The notes below the pieces were generated by a model that saw nothing but the letters and a program-made list of their open reading frames with translations, did not search any database and had not been told where the DNA came from. A program made the position numbers and the translations under genes. This document shows positions 21,930 to 33,912 of a stretch of DNA of 64,000 nucleotides, piece after piece. Each line of letters begins with the position of its first letter. The first letter of the stretch is position 1. Source of the DNA: Paramacrobiotus metropolitanus (Eukaryota; Tardigrada; Eutardigrada; Parachela; Macrobiotidae); contig NW_026570255.1 of NCBI RefSeq assembly GCF_019649055.1, forward strand, positions 434,001-498,000. The letters run 5' to 3'.

Positions 21930-24396
21930 TGTTGCGGCTTATAGGCCAAGCCAAGCCAAGCACGGCAGCACTGTTGCGGCCCGTTGCTGCGTGTTGCGGC
22001 TTATAGGCCGTGTTGCGCCTGTTGCGGCGTTGCGCTGGCATAGCCAAGCCAAGCACGGCAGCACTGTTGCGGCCCGTTGCTGCGTGTTGCGCGGCTTACA
22101 GGCCGTGTTGCGCCTGTTGCGGCGTTGCGCTGGCATAGCCACAAGCACGGCAGCACTGTTGCGGCCGTTGCTTCGTGTTGCGGCTTAGTAGGCCGTGTTG
22201 CGCCTGTTGCGGCGTTGCGCTGGCATATTGCCAAACGCGGCGAACACTTTGCGGACCGTTGCTGCGTTGCGGCTTATGGTACGTTGGCGCCTAATGCGGC
22301 GTTGCGCTGGCATAGTATTAGGCCTGACGGCTGTTGCGGTTGTTTCGTTGCGGCTTGGTACGTGTTGCGCCTGTTGCGTTGGCGCTGGCATAACTGATAG
22401 GCCGGACAGACACTGTTGCGGCCCGTTTGCTGCGTGTTGCGGCTATGGATGTGTTGGCATACTGTTACGGCGTTGGCGGCTGATATTGACGAGCACTGAC
22501 GGCACTTGGCGTGTTGCGACCACAGTTGTGTTGCGCCTGTTGCGGCGTTGGCTGGCATATTATTAGGCACGACAGCCTGTTGCGGCGTTGCTGCGTTGCG
22601 ACCTGGACCGTTGGCGCCTGTTGCGGTTGCGCTGGCATATTGTAGGCGCGACAGCACTGTTGCGACGTTAACTGCGTTTGCGACCTGGTCGTTTAGCCGT
22701 TGCGGCGTTGGCGGCATATTGATGAAGCGCGACAACACTGTTGCGGCCGTTGCTGCGTGTTGCGGCTATAGGCCGTGTTGCGCCTGTTGGCGGCGTTGGC
22801 GGCTGGCATATTAATGAGCTGACGGCACTGTTGCGGCCCGTTGCTGGTGTTGCGGCCTGTATGCGTTTGCGCCTGTTGCGGTTAGCGCTGGCATATTAAT
22901 GAGCACGGCAAGCACTGTTGCGGCCCGTTGCTGCGTGTTGCGGCTTATGATCGTGTTGCGCCTGTTGCGGCGTTAGCTGGCATAATTGATAGGCTGACAA
23001 CACTGTTGCGACCGTTGCTGCGTTGCGGCTTGGGCCGTGTTGCGCCTGTTGCGGCGTTGCGCTGGCATATTAATGAGCACGGCGGCACTGTTGCGGCTTG
23101 CTGCGTTTGCGGCTACGGATGTGTTGCGCCTGTTGCGGTTAGCGCTGGCATTGACCAGGCACGACGTTGTTACGTTGGCGTTGCTGACCTGTTGCGTTGT
23201 ACGTTGCTGCGTTGGCGGCTGGCGTATTGATAAACGCGACGACGCACTGTTTGGCGTTGCTGCGTCGTTGCGGCTATGGATGGGTGTTGCGCCTGTTGCG
23301 GCGTTGCGCTGGCTATTATAGCCCAGCGCGACAGACATGTTGCGGACCGTTGCTGCGTGTGCGTACGGATAGGTGTTGCGCCTGTTGCGGCGCTGGCATA
23401 TTGATGACACGACGACACTGTTGCGACCGTTGCTGCGTGTTGGCGTACGGAAGATGTTGCGCCTGTTGCGGCGTTGCTGGCATATTGACCAGCACGACGG
23501 CCTGTTGCTGACCGTTGTTGCGTGTTGCGGCTTGTACCGTGTTGCGCCTGTTGCGGTTAGCGCTGGCATGGTAATGGTACGACGGCAACGCTGTTGGTTA
23601 ACGCGTTTGCGACCTGGATGGAGTGTTGTATGTTGCGGCGTTAGCTGGCATATTGATAAACCTGACGCTGTTGCTGATGGTTAACGGTGTTGCGATATGG
23701 ATGCGTGTTGCGCCTATAAAATGGCAGCGTTGCGCTGGCATATTATTAAGCGCGGCAACGCTGTTGCGGCCGGTTGGCTCGTTGCGACCTGGATGATGTT
23801 GGCATACTGTTGCGGCGTTGCGCTGGCATATTATTCAGAGCACGACGGCATGTTGCGATTGCGTTGCTGGTGTTGCGGACACAGATGCGTTGCGCCTGTG
23901 TTGCGGCGTTGCTATTGCGGCAGCACTGTTGCGGATGGTTGCTGGTGTTGCGACCTGGATGATGTTGCTTGTTGCGGCGGTTAACGCTGGCTATTATTGA
24001 GCACGGCCTTTCGTTGCGGCCGTTAACGTTTGCGGCCTGGACCGTGTTGTATGTTGCGGCGTTGCTGGCATATTATTGATAATTGCGGCAACACTGTTGC
24101 GGCCCGTTGCTGCGTTACGGCTTATGGATAGTGTTGGCGTATAATGGCGTTGCGCTGGCATAGCCCAGCCAAGCACGGCACTGTTGCGGCCCGTTGCTTC
24201 GTGTTGCGGCTTACAGGCCGTGTTGCGCCTGTTGCGGCGTTGCGCTGGCATAGCCCAGCCAAGCACGGCAGCACTGTTGCGGCCCGTTGCTGCGTGTTGC
24301 GGCTTATAGGCCGTGTTGCGCCTGTTGCGGCGTTGCACTGGCATAGCCCAGCCGAGCACGGCAGCACTGTTGCGGCCCGTTGCTGCGTGTTGCGGC
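21930..24396 (-). repeat. 93-bp satellite array, about 26 units
   Basis: Tandem units based on GTTGCGGC/GTTGCGCC motifs, the reverse complement of the repeat at 1-173. Units near both edges (about 21,960-22,240 and 24,150-24,390) are close to a common 93-bp consensus; the middle varies strongly in length and in the ...AGCCCAGCCAAGCACG... segment, replaced by forms such as TATTGATGAGCACGACG. On the minus strand regular units keep one frame open with MPAQRRNRRNTAYKPQHA, which explains many ORFs here. Function as a centromeric or heterochromatic satellite is possible but unproven. Confidence 0.93.
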
Positions 24397-24572
24397 TTGG
24401 AATGATTGCTGCGCCGATGCTGTCGCGCAACGCATGATCTTGGTACGGATTGAGCCAGTCCTAGGCGAAACACTTCGAACGGCAGTCGCGACAATAAGCC
24501 AGTGTTCTCCGGTTCACTTCTCCATTCCATCACCTGAACGTCTTCGACCGGAAGTTCAGCGAGTACATCCAT
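24397..24572 (-). CDS. Candidate exon running into the satellite
   Basis: An ATG at 24572 opens MDVLAELPVEDVQVMEW, then GLLSRLPFEVFRLGLAQS; the frame continues without a stop into the 31-residue satellite repeats as far as about 23994. The unique part looks more protein-like than its surroundings. It may be the first exon of a gene whose body was invaded by the satellite, or a chance ORF. No family recognised. Confidence 0.3.
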
Positions 24573-27402
24573 AGTTACGCAAATTAGACGAATAAAAAAT
24601 TAATTTTGTACGGATTGTACATGTGCCAGAAAGGTAAGGAACAAATGGGAAACGGTCGAAATAATTGCGCAAACTAAACCAAAAAGCGTTAACTTAGAAA
24701 GATATTTGTACTGACTTATGAGTAATGTGCTGCGGTCTGAATTGAATGTGCATTTCTCTCAATTAACAGAATTTATTTTAAATTTCCTAAAACGGTGCGG
24801 CATGCATTTCTAGTGCTATGAAGATCACAACTAACGCAGGGTGTACAAGTAAAACCACAAGTAATCAAAATGGTTCTGTATGTTCTTTTGGCTGTTTGTT
24901 TTGACATCATGTATGCGCTCACTTTGCGTGCGCCGCATGAAGGAAAGAAAAAAGCAGAGATGGAAGAAATCTCCGTAAACATACGTATTCCACGGGGAAG
25001 TAAATGCAAAATTTATGATTCATGGATCATGATCATTCTATCCTCGCTCACAACTTCTAGAGTAGTTTGCAGGTTTACGCAAATAGCGGATGACTAAACT
25101 GCTGAATCAGTTACGTATATTGGCTCTGGTAGTATACGATATCGCTGAGGATCGGTAGTTCACCATTATTTTGAACTTTTAATATATAATAACAAGCTAA
25201 TATAATAATTTTCTATTATAATAAGCTTTTAATACGTCGCTAAAGCTTTCGAGTACATTTCCACATGTACAATGGAATTCATAGCGTATCTACAGAGTTA
25301 AATTTATATATCATTTTTTAGGAGTACAATTTACTTAATAACCTTGAGTATAATGGACTGCGTCACAAAACTAATATTCACTAATCAAATAAAAAAATTA
25401 TCCCAGTTGGAGCGTGAGGAGACGGTCGCCAAAACCACTGAGCATCACCACGCCCAATCTCTAAACTTAGCCGCTGAAACAAAAAAATTAAAGGTAGATC
25501 GGGATCGACTCGCCAGTAGTTCGAACAAACAACCTTTTCCCGATTTCTTTAAAAACAACAACGGCGCCTTCACAGCATGTGCCAAAAGACTTATATCATT
25601 ATACGGTATACGTTCACTGTCAATGGGAGCAGGGAATTCGGCGTTACATCGCAGCGTTAATGAAATTCTTGGGAATTCTATTCCATCTGTCATGTGGACA
25701 TCTCAATAGGATGACTTCTGTATATCCCGCAGAACAATCCGGCATTCCGTGGTTGATTGGTAGGTGAAGAGTAGACGACCACATCTTGCGTGCGTCGCAT
25801 GATCCTCTGTCGCCATTACGTAAAGCGAACTTGGCATTTATACTACACGGCTGGATAGTCCCTTGCAGCTATTATAGATTTTTTTTACGGAGGATCCCGT
25901 ACGTCGTTGCCTTTCGATAGACGCTAACAATATACATGTACAGGAAACGTACTAGTATTTGATCATGTTAGACTACCGATCATAGTCTACCAAATATCGC
26001 CTGCGAAGAATGCACCGTATGCTAATGCAACTTTAGTAATAATTTCAAATTCAAATTTATGCAGGCGAATTTGAAATTTCCCTCTCTTCGAAACTTTTTG
26101 CGGTTAAATTTTAATGGCGTTTATAGAAAACTCCGAACCTGGTACACATATGCTTTTATTACATAGTAGCTGCACTGCAAAAACTGATGTTTGGTTCTTG
26201 CAAGTACATATTATATGTACAGTGCGGTATATACTAGTACTCGTATTTCACCGTAAGCGTATTGCAACAAACTGGATAACTGCGGGATAAAAATTTCTAA
26301 TTCCTACCGACCGCGGTCATTGAACGTCCTCATATGAGAGTTATACATAGAAATGTGCAGATGATATAGATAAATATAAATATATTCGATATAGATAAAC
26401 GAAAATTTGTTATAACTGAAATAACTAGAAGTATATTTCATGCATGGCTTCTGCAATACTTTTTACCTTGCCGGAGTATACTCAAGGTGGTCGACCAACC
26501 AACAGTGACCATTACCAAAACCCCATGGGTAGACTGTGTACTGGTCGGTGTAAATTCAGGCATTGACGCATGCATTACTAACAAGATTCGCTTTTTGTGT
26601 ACAACTTCTGAGTAGTGATTTGCATGAATATCAAATTTCTGGTTTTGCTCTAATTGTAATGCGTCATCACCGCCTGGCCAAACGACATAGTAATGATTAC
26701 TCTAGCGTTTAGGGCGTACATTTACGTCATCATACTGTGTTTTCTTTCCAAGTATAGTATCCCTAATTGGCCGTTTCACATAAATAATTTGACGACTATT
26801 GCCCACTGTATACGTGCACCGTTACGGTTACCGGTTACGCCACTTACGTCACAATCTACTATTATTTTTCGACCACATTTAACTTTTGTTAACAACTGAT
26901 TGACACACCTACTTATGTCATGGGTGAGTACTGTGTTTTTTAAAGGTTTTCAATATTTGTCGCTGTTTTTACGAATGCCTAATTCATTTGGAATCTTGCT
27001 GACTTCAGGAACCCTCACTGTGCGTTGGATCGCTTCATTTCATCGTTCACGTCATTGTGGTATCATGGAACGGACGTGGATCTGCCAGGTTCTGGAGACG
27101 GCTGGAGGAAACGTGGATGTTTGTGGTCGGATCTTGTTGGTGTTTTACCCGAAGCAATCTGGGGGTTTGCCCTTACAACGCTCTGCATTTGGCCCTTAAC
27201 CAGTGAGCTCGTTGGTGTGGCGCCTTTGGATTCTGGCTGCTTGCTTCTGTAGTTTTTTTTGTCGGTCTCTGTGTTTGCTAGGTTCGCGAGAGTCGTAAAA
27301 TCATCTTAATTGTCAGTTGGTTTCATATGTGTTGGTTTGAAAATGTCCATCGACCGTGTAGGTTCGGAATTAAAAATTCATTGTACGTACACATACGTAC
27401 AC
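24573..27402. other. AT-rich stretch, no firm gene
   Basis: Only one ORF stands out: 25344-25709 (+), 121 codons, with a Lys/Glu-rich, coiled-coil-like first half (KLSQLEREETVAKTTEHHHA) and no recognised domain; confidence that it is coding is about 0.25. The remainder has only short ORFs. Confidence 0.45.
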
Positions 27403-27852
27403 ATGATGGACTGCCCTCCCAGTCCCAGCAACGCATATGTTGCTGGCAAATATACCACGCACTGTATTATGTATCTGTGTACTGTGTCGGCTATACTCCA
27501 GCTAATAGCCGCCTTTATTGGCCTTCTTCCACTGGGAATCCCCTGCCGTATGAACCCACCAGCCCGTTACCGTTCCGGACACTTCCTCATGTCGGTGTTT
27601 GCCGCCTGTCTGATGGTCATCGCCGCAGTCTCCTACGGGATCGTCCTGTCGACCCTGTCCAAAGATGCCGATTACAACCGGGGAGTGGTGAGGAACGATA
27701 TTATCGCGCAGCGTACCCGCGATTTGGTGTTCACCTTTAGGATTCTCCTGAGTCTGCTCATTATCCTGCTGCTGGGGGCCCTGATCAATCTGGCCGTGGT
27801 GATTGCGGTGTGCACGGCGGTGCGCAAGTGCTATCGGAACTGTAAAGTGTGA
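27403..27852 (+). CDS. Small multi-span membrane protein
   Basis: 149 codons from ATG at 27403 (an upstream in-frame ATG at 27343 is possible; I chose 27403 because the sequence becomes GC-rich and protein-like there). Hydrophobic spans at about residues 21-47 (CIMYLCTVSAILQLIAAFIG), 60-85 (HFLMSVFAACLMVIAAVSYG) and 108-140 (FRILLSLLIILLLGALINLA); the last is long enough for one or two passes. A short basic tail RKCYRNCKV faces the cytosol by the positive-inside rule. The 86-107 loop is charged with no glycosylation site. Single exon, unbroken. Family not identified; the layout is claudin- or tetraspan-like but without their signature motifs. Confidence 0.65.
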   Translation: MMDCPPSPSNAYVAGKYTTHCIMYLCTVSAILQLIAAFIGLLPLGIPCRMNPPARYRSGHFLMSVFAACLMVIAAVSYGIVLSTLSKDADYNRGVVRNDIIAQRTRDLVFTFRILLSLLIILLLGALINLAVVIAVCTAVRKCYRNCKV

Positions 27853-29097
27853 TGTGCCGAGCACTGATGTTGCCAAGTGTTTTCATTGCAGCTATGTAGT
27901 GTGGAGTATTACAATGGTCTGGACATTTGAGATCTCAAGTTTTAGCTACTGTCGCAGGTTGTACGGCACGCATCGATGATTGGGCATTGTGTGAAGCCAG
28001 TTGGTTTTTGTTTTCGCTTTGGATGTTTGCTTTAGACCAGACACTGCTACCAGTGTGATGAGATATCACTGAGGTTTTCGTTTTTTTTGTTGGAGATTTG
28101 TGCGTGGTTATTTGTTTTCCTGTGTTGTCTGCAATCGACTTGTGTTTTTTCCTTTTTCAGCGGTTTTTCTGGCGATATTCGCTGTGAGTGCTAAAGGTCC
28201 CTTGTATTCGCAACGGTGTTGCATTTATTTAAATTTTGATCGATATCGTTGAGCTGGTTTGTGAGGTGAGACATATGCATTTTGTGCACCAACAAGTGCA
28301 AACGCTACTGAAAAAAGCAAATCCATTAATAAGTCGTGAAGTCAAGTTTGTCCACAAATCTCCGTTGCGGGGGTTGTGCTCTGATGTTACTCTGAACAGT
28401 TGTTTGCATTTCTGTAAATGTAAAAGATGCGCTTATTATTACTCGACGAGATACGTAACTCAGTGGTTATTTTAAATTAGCTGTAAGTAATTTTTATTGG
28501 AATAGCCTCGAGCTCAGCGTGCCATTAACAAAAAACATACAGTATATTACAACTTTTTTAATTTTGGTTTTCATGATCATACTGACGAGAAGAATATGGC
28601 CTATGGCCCTATTTCCTGAAACGCTCGGCTTAATGTGAGAATTTACAGCACTTTAATTTTAATTACCGTACTGGTACAGATCTTTACCTTTACGAAATAA
28701 TTTTTTTAAGGATATAACATATGAGTTTTACCTTTATGCAGTTTTTCTGTACGTTCCGTGGTTAGTACAATATTATTTTTGTTTATGTTTTATGCGCTAC
28801 AATGTTCACGTTGCATTATAATGTATTCGAGCATGATCTTAAAAATTGTCTTAAAACTAAAGCAATAAAGAAAGAAAAAGTACGCGCTCTCTTAGCACAC
28901 GATGATAGCCGCTGCACTACAAGTACAGTATGTGCGATAATAGACTGCTCCGCTGTTAGATCGTCTCTTACAGTTGTTAACGCACTGACTTTCGCTTGGC
29001 CCCATCCACAAGGCAACTGCGGTAATTCTTGTTAATTTTGGCATGCAGCCAGCCATGAACGCATTAACAGTGTGGCGGAGCGTCGAGGTAGGTGCAG
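27853..29097. other. Downstream region, no gene recognised
   Basis: T-rich sequence after the stop at 27852, probably including the 3' UTR of the preceding gene. ORFs 28236-28475 and 28802-29035 have no motifs. Confidence 0.45.
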
Positions 29098-29699
29098 TAT
29101 ACCTGCGCATCTGGATCCGGTGGACACGGAGCGGATCATGACTGAGAAGCTGCATCTGTAGGTGAACGGCGCGGAGTGGTCGTGGAAGAACCTGAACACG
29201 CTGTGCTGGGCATCGCCTCCATCAGTGGGACCATGCACGAGGAGAACGGGATGCGTTTCCTCGTCACCGTCATCAAGGTTAGCACACAATTCCCACAAAT
29301 TATGCTGATATACATAATTAAATGCAAATTAATTCTGCAATAAATGACAATTAATTAGCAAATAAATATATCGAGTTGATGTTTAGGAGCTGCTGGGGCT
29401 GTGCGAGCAGAAGCGGGGGAAAGACAACAAGGCCGTCATCGCCTCCAACATCATGAACATTGTTGGCCAGTATACGCGCTTCCTGCGCGCCCACTGGAAG
29501 TTCTTGAACACCGTCATCAAAAAGCTCTTCGAGTTTATGCACACTGCACAGTGAGGAATCAGGATATGTATCTTTTGATGAAGACGACTAGGTCGTTGCT
29601 GTGTGTTGATTAGACACGCACGACGGCGTACAGGACATGGCCTGTGATACGTTCATCAATATCGCGCAGAAATGCCGGCGGCACTTCGTGACGGTGCAG
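29098..29699 (+). pseudogene. XPO1: Exportin-1 (CRM1) exons, broken
   Basis: Three consecutive exon remnants of the nuclear export receptor. Exon 29098-29277 encodes HLDPVDTERIMTEKLHL, a TAG in place of the next codon, then VNGAEWSWKNLNTLCW and, after a one-base loss, MRFLVTVIK with a GT donor. Exon 29387-29550 is intact: [39 protein letters not shown]. Exon 29614-29699 reads [13 protein letters not shown] and [12 protein letters not shown]. These belong to the middle of the HEAT-repeat solenoid of CRM1, among its most conserved parts. The stop, the frame loss and a changed donor after the second exon make it non-functional as written. The following CRM1 segment is found in the opposite orientation at 33309-32575. 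Confidence 0.85.
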
Positions 29700-29764
29700 G
29701 AAGTTCCGAGATCGACTTGTACAGAGTACATGAATCAAGGAAGAAAGGGCTAGAAACGGCGCAT

Positions 29765-29995
29765 TCATCAGTGTCAAGTTAAAGGCGAAGTCCTATAACT
29801 TGACACTGACAAATGTTTCGCTACATGAACACTGGTAGGTACGGGTGACAAGGGTACGGAGATGTCTTCATCAACAGCTCTATCTTCACCGCACAACAAC
29901 TCTTCTCGCCGCCCCAGCGCTATGACGCGTTCAACGGAATGGTATTTAATCCGGAGCCACGGTTCATGTGGACCTACCTAGATGATAAAAGCGAT
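29765..29995 (+). pseudogene. Ig-like family relic
   Basis: Starts within a block matching the first Ig domain of the gene at 56208-57010 (TCAGTGTCAAGTTAA), followed by its own partial inverse (29,808-29,818). It then reads NTGRYG, GDVFINSS, IFTAQQLFSPP and RFMWTYLDD, matching NTGRYECRW, ADVFVSQR, FSARQLFTPP and LFMWTNERD of the intact copy. Frame breaks between blocks. It follows exportin-1 exons, as does the minus-strand relic at 33700-33912. Confidence 0.65.
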
Positions 29996-32055
29996 CAGTC
30001 AGCCCGCAGTTCGGAACTTCTTTAAAGATATCAACAAACAGCGTGTAATAGGGACACATTCAGTTCATTCAGTTCCCAGATGCACAAAGAAGCGCTTGTT
30101 GGCCCAGTATGCACAGTAAAATGCTGAATTAAATACTCGTATAATTCCTACAGACTACAGTGCTTGTTAGTGTACACTTTGTCCCATACCGTGCAAGTAC
30201 ATGAGTACATAATTAAGTGAGTACTGTACTTACTTGACACTTGGGTACAGTAACCGATTGATTTTGGTTATAATAAAATACATACCACTTTTATCTAACT
30301 CGATTTCTGATTTGAACTAAGGAAACGTGTGAGTAAGGAAACGTGTGTGAAGTTCAAATTGTGGTGATATGAGCCAAGACAGAATAACTTTGAGAGTTGG
30401 AAAAAATATGAGTAGCCATTTGATGCAGCAATATGTTAGTGCAGCCAACAAAATCAGCCAAACCGTAATGATAGCACGAGCAAGCGATAGGCATTAAATA
30501 AACACCAGGCACCAGCACACCCGCACCAGCACCAGTACGCGATAATAATCATAATAAAAACCCTGCTCTATGCTGATGGTACAGTGTAACCCACACACCG
30601 TTTATATACCGTTTACACTTTACCCACTCCATTATTTCATCATTACCAACATCAGATGGATGAATGTTTATTAGATGGATGGATGTTTATCAGATGGATG
30701 GATGTTTATTATAAATGGATCGATATAGGTCCTGTGCGCAGCTTTAGGGCACAGTCTGATATGTTAAAGGCGTGGAGAGTGCGGATATATGGATAATTTA
30801 ACGGACACTACGTAGTACGGACCTTTCTAAACTTTGTGCAGCGTAAAAAATACTGTGTCTCCCGCCTCCTACTGCTACCGCTTTTGTACTGTTTCGCTAG
30901 TGTTGGCGGTACAGAGGCTTCCCTAGTTATCCACTTTTGGAAGTCTTGCATAACGCTTTCTGGGAAGTTTGTTACTGTCAGTTGGACAACAGAATGTAGA
31001 GAATTCATTTTCTGCATTTCGATGCCTTTGTGTTGAGTTTAACTTCAACTAAGAATTTTGCGACGATTTTTTTGAAACTGACCAAATTACAGCTGCCAAA
31101 TTGAAATTCCGACTCCTCGGACTCTTGCCAACACTGCAAAAATGGTTTAAAATGATCAGTACTGCTAATGGAACTGTTGTACGTGCAATAATTTGTCAGT
31201 ACAGAAGGAGGGAAATAGAAGTTAATATACCAAGTATTTATGCGCGCAACGTGCGCCAGATTAATATCAGTCCAGTAACGACGCTGAACCTAAGAAATCC
31301 GTCCATTTTTGGTCGGTCCAGTGTGTTGACTGAAAACTGTTTTTTTAGTTGAATGTGCTTCTATTTGTCACTACTCTGTTCATCTCTTCTGTAACGCGTT
31401 TTGTATCACTCTCCCGGTTCTACGGCAAGCAATTTTTTGATGTGCTTTAGACATCGTCAGAGCACAACACGCCGTCTTTAGAACGGCATGTTTCAGTATA
31501 CATACTTATGGAGCCCCTTTTTATGTACATTTACACGTCTAATATAAATGGTCCACGAAACTATGTTATGGCTTTTTGAAACTCAAAAAACAACCATCTA
31601 AAGGACATCTTTTGGATGAAGAAGACATGGGCGCTTTTTTCTCGAATAGAACCGGGTCTAAAATTAACCCAAGTCAAAAAGTCGTACCTGTTTGAAACTG
31701 TTTTAAAGACCATTTAAGACCTAATTGGTACTTAGAACTTCCAGTTTGCACCTCGTGCAGTTACTAAATTGGCAGTGTTTTCCGTACCGCTTTGCGTACT
31801 TGTTCGGGTGTTTTAACGAAGAAACGGAGGAACAATACTATGAGTAGATGTTGTTTGAAACTTTTCGGTACGTTCGCGCAGCGCCGCATCGAACATCCTT
31901 AACCAGTAAAGCATGAAAATGGAAACCATGAAAAACGGAATAATAATAACATCAGCGAAATATCAAGGGGTAACAGAAAATACAGATACATCCATATACA
32001 AATAATATAGTAAATGGCAAAAACAAAATGCAAAACAATCGAAAAAATTCATTTC
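29996..32055. other. No gene recognised; short GATG-rich tandem repeat
   Basis: At 30655-30715 a 22- to 23-bp unit containing AGATGGATGGATGTTTAT occurs about three times. Otherwise AT-rich; ORFs 30808-31352 lack motifs. Confidence 0.5.
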
Positions 32056-32149
32056 TCCACGACCACTCCGCGCCGTTCACCTGAAGATGTTGTGTTACTT
32101 CTCCGTCATGATGACTTCCTGGCCTCGGGGTCCAGATGCGCCAGATACA
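32056..32149 (-). pseudogene. XPO1: Exportin-1 exon fragment
   Basis: Minus-strand copy of the start of the exon at 29098: after CTGCAG (acceptor) it reads YLAHLDPEA, then MTEK with TAA following, then NGAEWSW in another frame. It duplicates the upstream part of CRM1 yet lies downstream, on this strand, of the fragments at 33309-32575, so it belongs to a different broken copy or a rearrangement. Confidence 0.7.
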
Positions 32150-32574
32150 CTGCAGAAAGCAGATGCACTTTAATTTCCAAAGATATGCAGTGTGGGATCA
32201 TTTAAAATTCTAAACAAAATCTCCGAAATAATGCTACGAACTGAAGATGTAAGGGAACTACATATATTAATTCATATACAAATTAATAAATAATAAAATA
32301 TTTATACTCGTACTACAGTAGTTCAACCAGCGCGCGTGAATATTCGGAAATTTTAGAAATAATTTTAATAAATTACCTAAACAAAAGCTTTAATGAAATA
32401 TAAGATAAATCAATTAATTAACACCGAAATTCAAAAAAAATTGTTAACTAATTTCCAATTAAATCTAATTGTACTGTAATAAATTGATAATTAATTTCCA
32501 ATTAATCTTCAATAAATGGCAGCTTCAACGGATAGGAAATGAGTGAGAAGGGGGCGGTACCTGGTGACGTATAC

Positions 32575-32810
32575 GTTGCCGCGGGAAGTGCAGGCGCGGT
32601 AGTTGGTGCGTAATAAGAAGGCGAACTGCTTGAGGCACTAGACGTCCTTCAGCGTCTCGGCGTTGGCCTTGACCTGCTGCACGGCCTCGTCCCAGATGGC
32701 GTTCGGCATGGACATGAGCCGCTCGATCAGCGAGGCCTGCTGGCTGTCGTCCACTTCCGAGATGATGTAGCCCACCGCATCGTAGAACGTTTGCACTTTG
32801 CACCTGAACG
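32575..32810 (-). pseudogene. XPO1: Exportin-1 exon with premature stop
   Basis: Reads TFYDAVGYIISEVDDSQQAS, LIERLMSMPNAIWDEAVQQ, NAETLKDV, then TAG, then CLKQFAFLLRTNYRACTS in the same frame, and a GTATAC donor at 32574. This is the CRM1 segment after that of 33234-33309. The TAG replaces a codon in the middle of the exon with coding on both sides. Confidence 0.82.
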
Positions 32811-33233
32811 CAGTACAAAACACCGCTAATTATTCACTGAGTCGTCTTAGTGACACTGACTACTGATATAAAATTATTTTCGCCTCTCAGAGAATTCCCG
32901 TGAACCTTGAAACATTTCTATTGGTTAATTCCTATTTTTTCCCAATCCTTGAGAAATAATTCAACATTTTTGCCGATTAATTTTTTATTTCATTCCAAAA
33001 TTATTTGAAAAACTATTACTTGAGAATGTAAATAAATTTACGGATCTATTATTTATAAAAATTATTTGTAAACCATTTTACGAATTATCTGTACGTCTAT
33101 TGAATTATTCAAAATGGCTTATTTGATGAGAAATAATTTTAATTTTTTCAGAAATTGCTATGGAATTATTTTAACATTATTGACAAATTATTTTCTGATA
33201 TTTTTCGACTGGTAACTAAGCTGAGTGGCATAC

Positions 33234-33309
33234 CTGTTGGTGGCCAAGATCACAGATGACTGAGCGGAGATTGAGGAGGATCTCGTCGATGAAGGGCATG
33301 GACTCGTCC
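33234..33309 (-). pseudogene. XPO1: Exportin-1 exon fragment
   Basis: Reads MDESMPFIDEILLNLRSV and ICDLGHQQ before a GTATGC donor. In intact CRM1 this comes directly after the segment that ends HFVTVQ, here on the opposite strand at 29614-29699. Together with 32575-32810 it shows the gene body was inverted or duplicated in inverse. Confidence 0.75.
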
Positions 33310-33699
33310 ATCAACCGTACGCGGGATATTGGAGAAACATGGGCTTAATCCATTTATATGCCTCGGCACGTCACTCCGTCAGTGGCCGCTTATGCCACTG
33401 CGGTGTGAGGTAGGTAATAGCATACAAGGGTGAGATAGTACGCGAATGCATCGAGACTGATCCAGTTTAGACTCGACGATACAGTAAGTACCTTCGAGGA
33501 GTAATCTCACTGTCTGCCTGTAGATTCTTTCGCTGTGATGGAACTATGGCAAATAGCCGATACTGCTAATCGCCGATACTGCTAAGGTCAATATGTGTCC
33601 AAATTACCTACTGAGAGCCATATAACGCGATCCCTCCTTTGATTTTAGCCACCAAGCGATACCTTTCGATGGCGCACAAAACGATGCAAGTGGTAAGCG

Positions 33700-33912
33700 T
33701 CACCGGTTAGCAGAAAGTCGTGTTTTTTTCGTCCGTATGGACTGCTGACCATATGTCCATACCGCCTTCCATCCCGTCAAATTTCACGCGCTCACCGATT
33801 TTGACGGAAACAATGCGCATGAGCGGCGTGAAAGTTGTTGCGTGGTTAACAAAGCGCAGACAACATTCCGCTGACTGATGCAGACATCGCGGCCGCTGGA
33901 CCATCGTTACTG
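33700..33912 (-). pseudogene. Ig-like family relic
   Basis: GRDVCISQRNVV in one frame and SVKIGERVKFDGMEGG in another match GADVFVSQRYVV and SAKIGERVELRCYVKFDKM of the intact gene at 56208-57010. The Cys of the second domain has been deleted. Sits next to inverted exportin-1 fragments, mirroring 29765-29995. Confidence 0.65.

Noticed and set aside
22000-24400. Many ORFs of 60-200 codons on both strands in the satellite
   Set aside because: They follow from a 93-bp period (31 codons) and GC-rich composition; the frames are not consistent between units.
27502-27876. 124-codon minus ORF
   Set aside because: Antisense of the membrane-protein ORF; rich in Gln/His as expected for the shadow of a hydrophobic sequence.
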